Source of the DNA: Zhengitettix transpicula
Taxonomy: Eukaryota; Arthropoda; Insecta; Orthoptera; Tetrigidae
DNA length: 64,000 nucleotides
Reading direction: 5' to 3'
Assembly: GCA_037074705.1 (NCBI GenBank)
Contig: CM073591.1
Location: 35,878,587 to 35,942,586, forward strand
The notes beneath the pieces are model-generated. The model was given only the letters and a program-made list of their open reading frames with translations. It was not told where the DNA came from and searched no databases. The first letter of the stretch is position 1; each line of letters starts with the position of its first letter. Positions 57,419-64,000 of this stretch are shown here, piece after piece. Made by a program: the position numbers and the translations under genes.

Positions 57419-58975
57419 ATTCATTAACGAGGTCTCGCGAAACATTTGTGAGAGAACCTCTTAATATCACCAATGATCGCTGAAGATCTTACCAAATGCA
57501 TACTATAGTAGTTAGTCCGTTTCCCGCAAAAAATATAATTTTTTTTAAAATTTGGAGCCCAAAGATACCTAATTATTTAACAATTATGTCGCTTGCTAAA
57601 ATTTATTCTACTGGCAATAAATCGTTAAAGAACATTTTAATTCATAGAAACCCCTAGTTCTAGAATTAATTTAGATCCTCGTTTTGAGTGAGTGTCTATT
57701 TACGTTGGAATGTAACGTTGCAATGTATGTTTTATAGCAGTATTCGCTAATTTTCAACCCCATCACGATCCTTTTAAGTTTTCAAATCTCAGCGCATTTT
57801 ATGTCAAGATTAGAATCGAATAGGACGTAGACGAATTCCACTTTATTGAGGAGAAAATGAGCCTAGTTAATAACAGCAATAAAAAAGTTGGTAAGCTTCA
57901 TCAACTTAATTACGTCAGTTCAAAAGCAGAATAATCTATAATTGGCACTATGGTGCTGTTGTTGACGTTACAGTATTTGTAAATTTAGCATACACGTATT
58001 TCCTTCGTTGCTTTTATCGTTAGAACCTAAGAATACTGTAACAAAAAAATCTTTATTATATTTGGCGTCGATGTTAATTAAGGTTCAGTATGGAATTTCA
58101 ACAGAAAATAAAACGGGGTGAATAAATAATGATAAAACGAAGAAAAAATTAATTAAACATGACCCTACCGTCTCTTTTTTTTTAAAAAAAAAAAATCATA
58201 CATGTCTTCCGAAGAAGCCAGAATTCTTTTAAGGTGTGCGATCCGTGACGGACTATTTGAATTTTAGATTCCTTCATCAATTACATATTCCCGTGGAGAA
58301 AATTTCGTCACAGGAGAATCCTTATTGAAATTCAGAAGCGGGTAACTTTTGTATAATTTATCGCTCGGAACGATTGAGTTTGTGAATAAATTTTTATTAA
58401 AGAATTCCTGGTACTCTTTTCAGTTTTATAATTTACACCCGGGATTGAATAAAATTCGGTGTGATCTTATTTGACATATCTGTGAAAGCTGTTCTCAGAA
58501 TTATTTTAGAGACTGTGAACCGTAGTATTGAAATAATTCTTATTCATCGTCTAATTTACAGTGTTTGACTAATACAAAGTTGATACAGTACAAATTAAAT
58601 ACTGGTCGCGTAACAACATTCCCTGCAACTCAATTAAGTTCTTCTGATTATTAACGTTCAGGAATGAAACCGATTATTCACCTCCGAAAGAACGTCGAGG
58701 AGTAATTCCATTAGCAATTCTTCTGCAGGTGAATACTCTTGTTGATAAGAAAAACAAGACAATTACGGCAAGAAAAAGGCTTCTTTGCGATGTGGCTGAA
58801 TTTTTATACGACGTCAGTTGATGACTCTGTGCCGTCCAAATTACACTAATAAATTGCTCGAAGCATCACTTATATACTGTCAGCAGGAAACATTAAATCA
58901 TGCAAGTGTAATAATCTTAGTCTTTCTCTAGGTAACATCGTCATTACGGACAGAAAATTAGACGAATACAAATAT
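57419..58975. other. AT-rich intergenic sequence, nothing recognised
   Basis: AT-rich. A poly-T/poly-A junction near 58175-58195 (CTTTTTTTTT then AAAAAAAAAAAA) can form a short hairpin. No gene or shared repeat. Confidence 0.5.
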
Positions 58976-58979
58976 GCAC

Positions 58980-59560
58980 CAATTATAGCGATGGGGTTGA
59001 GCTGGATGAGGGGGGGGGGGAATGAGACGGGGCGAAATTTTATTCATAGAAATATTAATTACCAGCTCGGCACCTGCTCAACACTAGTTATTTTTTCTCG
59101 TAGAAGAGGCCTCATTCTAGCAGCTTTCTGGAGACGGCGATTCCTGGACGAGAGGGGAATGAAAAAGAAAAAAAATACGGTCATGCTGTCTTGACAGGCA
59201 GATGGCCTGAGAGGCCTTCCTGTTATGTTTGGTGCCAGATTCGTGAAAACAGGTGGAAGGCAGAAGGTGCATGGAGAAAATGGCCGGGCGATGACGAGGT
59301 AGAAAAAAAAGGGAGCGAATTCGGAAGTGTATACATTGTTTAATCACGGGGTGTATTGTTGCCCTCGGGGGTTATTTCACGCCTGATGTAGCGAGAGTGC
59401 GAGAGAGAGAGAGAGCGAGGGGTTGTGCTCGGGGAACAACAATCCCCCTCGCTTTTCACCTGAAAGAAACGAAGGGGATGGAGAGAAAAGGGTTAGCAGC
59501 AGGTGGTCAGGTTCGAACACACGATGGAAATTCTCCACGGGTTAACGTTACAACGTTTTG
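58980..59560. other. GC-raised island with 11-G run and GA tract
   Basis: Run of 11 G at 59010-59020, a (GA)n tract near 59401-59416, and matched CCCCTCGC/GCGAGGGG-type blocks near 59414-59453 that could pair. Frames on both strands (58991-59194 plus, 59347-59117 minus) are unassigned. Confidence 0.3.
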
Positions 59561-60250
59561 AGGAATAACACAGTCTAGAAACAGTTGGACATAAGTAGAA
59601 ATTAGCCACGTGTTTTACGCTTATTTAGCTCAACTATACCAGAGAATCTGTACCAATAATTAGTTCAAAAGGACGAAAATGGAGGAATTTTTTCACAATC
59701 CGTCTACTAAAATGCCAAGACAGTTTCCTCTTAAATTCAGTAATTTTAAAACATTAGTCCTCCCAATTATACATCATCTCCATGAAATTATTCATGAATT
59801 GTGTATTGCTCGACGGTAAATCTTCTTCAACCCCTAAACGGTTGATCGATATTTTCGGCTTTGGAAGAATTAGTTTTTCCTTTACTTATTTATATTTTCC
59901 CATAAAATAACTAAAGAAATTGAAATAATCTTCTACAACAATCGTATTTCACACGATTTATATCAACACAATCAATCAAGATCAGCGAGTAAGCGAGACC
60001 GAACGGTTTAAATTAATATACGACAATCGATGTTTCGTGTGAATTTTTGCAATTGAGATTCGGGTTGGCGGTCGGGTAAGCTCGAATCATCTCGGAAGGG
60101 ATACATTAGTTTTGAATGTTTTTTTAATAATAAGTAACTGTTTTGTGGACCCAATTACAGGTCTGCGCAAGAGAAACGACAGGGTAGAGGCTCAAGCACT
60201 AAAGACTTCTACGAAAGTAAACTATTCCCGTAATTCAATGTAGACCATTA
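59561..60250. other. AT-rich intergenic sequence, nothing recognised
   Basis: No supported feature. Confidence 0.5.
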
Positions 60251-60254
60251 GTCA

Positions 60255-60300
60255 ATAATGAATAATAAAGATAGCCAATTTATACAAAAAAGTGATAACG
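60255..60300 (-). mobile_element. Penelope-like terminal edge
   Basis: AATAATAAAGATAGCCAAT...AAAAAAGTGATAA is the outer edge of the module seen at 42317-42345. The rest of the module is missing. Confidence 0.4.
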
Positions 60301-62085
60301 AAAATTTAGCAGATTACGAACGCATATCAGTGATGTCAGATGACGTCATTTCACACTTTTAGACCGGCCGTCACTCACAGAAATCGTCATGTGGTATATC
60401 AACATATATGAAAATTAGTGGATTAACATATATATACTGTTTAGTACGTATCTATAACTAAAAGAAACCTCCGCATTCCGCCATGATATTTGGTTCCCAA
60501 TAATATTCAACTCTTTAGGTAACGTATAACCTTGTATTTCGAAAGAGATTTATAAAAAAAAATTCATCTGTCAAAATTAATATTGGCAATTAAATTGAAA
60601 AATTCCTGGCTCCAGAAGGGTAACTGAAAAGCTGTAATTTGCTGATACTCGCATATTGATGAAACGGCAGGATGATAGAAGAAGCAACTATTAAACTTTG
60701 ATAAGCATTGGAAACGCATAATCGAAAGGATCGACCCGTTTGGTTTCCTTTGAAGATAGCAATCAGCTTGAAGGGAGATGGGAAGTGTATTAAATGCCGG
60801 CAATATGACGGATAATTATTCGGGGATTACTGCTACACAAATCCTGCCTTCACAACACACACACACACACACAGAGACACAAAGGTAATGGAACATTTCC
60901 AACAACTGTACGCCAGGATTCGCAGCGTTCAATAGCTCGTACGTATGTATAGATAGATCCGGGGCTGGGTGACGATTAATCTAGTAGTTCCAGGAGCAGC
61001 AACAGGAGTCGCCGTGTTAGGCTCCGGAGGACTTGAATGTCGTCCAATGGGCACTGGATAATTGTTCAGAGAGAATGAGCAACTATACAGAGTAGGACAT
61101 TATAGTTCAGAAAGTAGTAAAAACCGAGTGATTTTTCTGCGGTTGAATTCAATTCGATTTACCGGTCGTAGGGGAAGTAGAAGTAAAAAATTGGTAATAG
61201 GAATGATGTAAGTAAATCGCTTCCTAATAATACGAAGACTATTACATATTATGACTAATACAGAGATTACCAGAGTTGAATTCAATGCAATACCTGACGG
61301 CTTTTAGCTCCGAATTTTCTACAACCTTCTTGCTTACTTTTCCTTGTTCCCATTTTATAATTTTAAAAACACGTGGATGAGAAAGTCAACTCACGGGGCT
61401 AAGACAATTTTTTCGATGAAAGTTTTCTTTTGTAATTATCATTTATTTTATAGCACATGGCCTCTTTTTCATTAATATATTTCCAATTTGCCTCGTATGA
61501 GTTATGAAGAGAACTTTGTTACATTAAAACCCTACTTCAAAACTGTGTTCTCAAAATTTGTTTTTAACCTTTTCCATATACTTTTACAACCTGCTTTGAA
61601 GTTCCTTCAAGAGTAAACCGCTGGAGAGTTTCGTTTTTAAGAAAGAATTTAAAAATAGCCGTAGGAACATCCTATCAATATTATCGTTTCATTGCTTCCA
61701 ATTTTTCGTATTTGATTTTCTCTTACAACGAAATTTAGAAATTGTTTCACGATTCTTGAATTTGATGAATTAGTCTTAACTTGTATTATTAAAAGTTTAG
61801 TCGTCTAGCGTTAGTAACCTTGTTAATGACTCAGAAAAATATTTTCTCTTTCTTTCTCCAAAATTAATAAAATCGTGTTTGATTATAGTACTAGGTAACT
61901 TACAGGATGAATTCTAGAATTATTAACCGTCTGTTTATATTTAAAGACGATAATGGTCTTAAATAATTTATTTCTTAACGGAGAACGATCCTTATACGTA
62001 TATTAAATAAAAACAATACGGTCGCATCACAAGACATCTGAAATCGTTCTGTTCGTTACTTTATTACAGTCGATAGATTGCCCAC
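60301..62085. other. Mixed intergenic sequence with (CA)n and a GC-raised patch
   Basis: (CA)n at about 60857-60872. 60780-61080 is GC-raised with homeodomain-like GGATAATTATTCGGGGATTA near 60810. No supported gene; minus frames at 60803-60564 and 61285-61100 are unassigned. Confidence 0.4.
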
Positions 62086-62088
62086 AAA

Positions 62089-62795
62089 TATATATAATAA
62101 AAAGGATGTATATTTGTATGTATGTATGTATTTACGTTATACTCTATACAGATTTACAGACGCCGACAAATCGCAACAAAAATTGCTACACAATTTTTAA
62201 AAACACAAGAAACGGTACTGTTGATCAATTTGTGTTAAATACTGTGACGTCACAGACCAGAGAGACGTTACTACGCGACGAACAAAGGAAATAGTTCCTT
62301 TATCCGTAATGAAATAAAGCAGAAATTTTTTCATTGACTAAAAAGTACAATTTTATCCAGAAATACTTCATAGAATATTAATTTTAAAAAAACAATACGA
62401 AATACTTTATGATCCTTGCGGGAAATGTAAGTTAATTTTTGCGCCATATTAGTGACTCCAATATGGTGACCATTTGTTTACATTGTGAAACTAGCTAACA
62501 ATTTTATCATTTTAATCTTTCGTAATGTCTGAAGACTGAGAGACAATTATATCCTGCAATACTCAAGGAGTATATTTAAGAAAAAAATCTGAGGTATATT
62601 TGTTGGGATTGATGATATAAAATTCAATATATTTTACAGTTGTTCAATTAATGCACTATCGGTCGAATGTGTTTACGGAACTAGGGACATTTAGATTTAG
62701 GTTAAATTACTTCTTCACTAAAGATTAATATAGAATTCAATAATTTTTCGGGTTTAGATAAATAAGTACACGGGCAACGCCGAGCACCCAGTTAG
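62089..62795 (+). mobile_element. Helitron-like non-autonomous element, copy 3
   Basis: Begins ATATATATAATAAAAAGG with GATGTATATTTGTATGTATG following (5' TC decayed) and ends CACGGGCAACGCCGAGCACC + CAGTTAG before T at 62796 (CTAG decayed to TTAG). About 700 bp, collinear with the first part and the 3' tip of copy 1. TGACGTCA is at about 62242. The hairpin before the 3' end is partly preserved. No coding. Confidence 0.58.
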
Positions 62796-64000
62796 TAGAA
62801 TAATAAATATGTTCAGACAAAAGACTACATTTCTTTAGATTTAAATTCATTTTGCAAACTACATATTTTCATGTATACAGTCCAGTGTGTAGCGATTATA
62901 CACAATCTTAGCGGTTTAATTACGAATTTCGAGTTTCCAATGGGGTTATATATGTATAATTTAATATTTATCAATAAATATTAAACCCATTTATAAACTA
63001 CAGAATGTTTTATTTTTACGGCTACTCTGGTTATTTTACACTTTTACCAAGAGTTTTTGGTAATGTCTTTAGAAGGATGCATTATCCATTTGTTTGATTC
63101 AAACGTTCTTCAAATACTGAATACAGTCATGAAATGCCGTCTCTAATCGACAATATGCACATGAAATTCGTCTCGATGACCACTAATTACTACTTTCCGT
63201 TCTTATCTTAGCAACTCCAATTATATTTCTTAAACTGTACAGCGTATTCCACCTCACACACAAAACTAAATGGCAACAACAATGGCAGCAACAAAAATGT
63301 AATACCACAAATGATGTTATGACCGTTGGCTCTACTAAATGGATCTGAAAACCAGCACGAAAAGATAATTGGACATTAAGAACCGGTCATGACAGCCGCT
63401 CTAACTTAATTCGGAGGTCTTTTCTGTTTTTATTTTTATCATTTGAGTAGTGGTGTCAGTGACATCGAATAACAGGTAAATTATCTCTTGTAATAGTATT
63501 TCGTGGAGGCTTTCAAGATTGAAATTATAAATATTTTACAGTTTAAATGCCCTTTAATACAAGGTATCGAGTGAGTAATTCGATTGTCACAGTATAAAAT
63601 TGTCCTCAAATTAACCTTTACAAATGAGGTGTGTGTATGATTGAAACTATTCTTTCTCAGTTGTGTACAAATAATATAAATTAATTTAAAAAATGTAATT
63701 TTTTGATAATTACATGATTTGTACATTTCCGATTTTAAATAAACTAATACAAGTTGTCAAAATTTCATTATTAAAAGTCAACACAAATGAGCTTTAGACT
63801 ATTTCGTCATTATTCATCTGTAAAAAATTCAATCGTTACTTTCCAGAAAAACAAACAATTTTTGTTATATAAAATCCAGTAATTTTAGCAAGATCCTGTA
63901 TGTTGTCTCTAAATATATAAATTTTGACAACTTATATTGGTTTATTTAAAATATGTGTGATACTTGTAAAGTTTTTTTTTTCGTGGTTCATTCTATGAAT
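62796..64000. other. AT-rich intergenic sequence, nothing recognised
   Basis: AT-rich to the end of the window; no supported feature. Confidence 0.5.

Noticed and set aside
1..64000. CRISPR array, bacterial operon or prophage
   Set aside because: No regularly spaced identical repeats with unique spacers and no dense same-strand coding; composition and elements are eukaryotic.
1..64000. Intact tRNA or rRNA gene
   Set aside because: Only one tRNA-like T-arm (near 22470, minus strand) was found, and its acceptor and anticodon stems are not convincing by eye.

Overview
This window looks like non-coding, transposon-rich DNA from an invertebrate, most likely an insect with a large genome. It is AT-rich throughout. 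There is no long open reading frame, no operon-like packing, no rRNA and no convincing intact gene. What can be read is a dense, layered record of eukaryotic transposable elements: non-LTR retrotransposon tails, a SINE-like retroposon, solo LTRs, Penelope-like foldback pieces, Helitron-like elements, and pogo, mariner and piggyBac-type DNA transposons. The species cannot be fixed from the sequence; the insect assignment is inference from the repeat classes.

Layout. 1-6.5 kb: a LINE ORF2 relic at the left edge, a 1.4-kb Helitron-like element, a Penelope-like foldback and a second Helitron-like copy. 6.5-8.7 kb: two full-length copies of a ~550-bp SINE-like retroposon, here called family A. 9.8-15.3 kb: two GC-raised islands, a LINE relic, a 76-bp piggyBac-like micro-MITE flanked by TTAA, and a candidate coding exon for a membrane protein at 14.84-15.04 kb. 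20.0-22.2 kb: a large inverted repeat whose left arm is split by a LINE tail and whose centre carries a pogo-type transposase relic. 28.0-34.0 kb: a Helitron-like tail, then a second very large inverted repeat whose left arm holds family A inserted into family A. 34.5-35.6 kb: a solo LTR sitting inside an (AT)n microsatellite. 37.8-45.7 kb: family A and mariner relics, two inverted Penelope-like pairs, and a head-to-head LTR pair that keeps a tRNA-Lys primer-binding site. 47.9-48.5 kb: a family A copy with clean target-site duplications. 51.0-52.0 kb: a second solo LTR. 55.9-57.4 kb: a Penelope-like foldback, a four-unit tandem array of the PBS-LTR junction, and a further LTR. 62.1-62.8 kb: a third Helitron-like copy.

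Between the transposons lie GC-raised, CpG-containing islands (about 1.3, 9.9, 12.3, 22.4, 24.9, 39.4, 41.6, 49.6, 50.6, 54.7, 59.2 and 60.9 kb). They stand out from the AT-rich background and could be cis-regulatory sequence or unrecognised exons of a large gene; cross-species alignment would decide. Three candidate exons (14.84, 22.25 and 50.78 kb) rest only on splice-like or start-like context. The elements do not form a pathway. Their common theme is nested insertion and inversion, and target-site duplications survive well enough to order several of the events.
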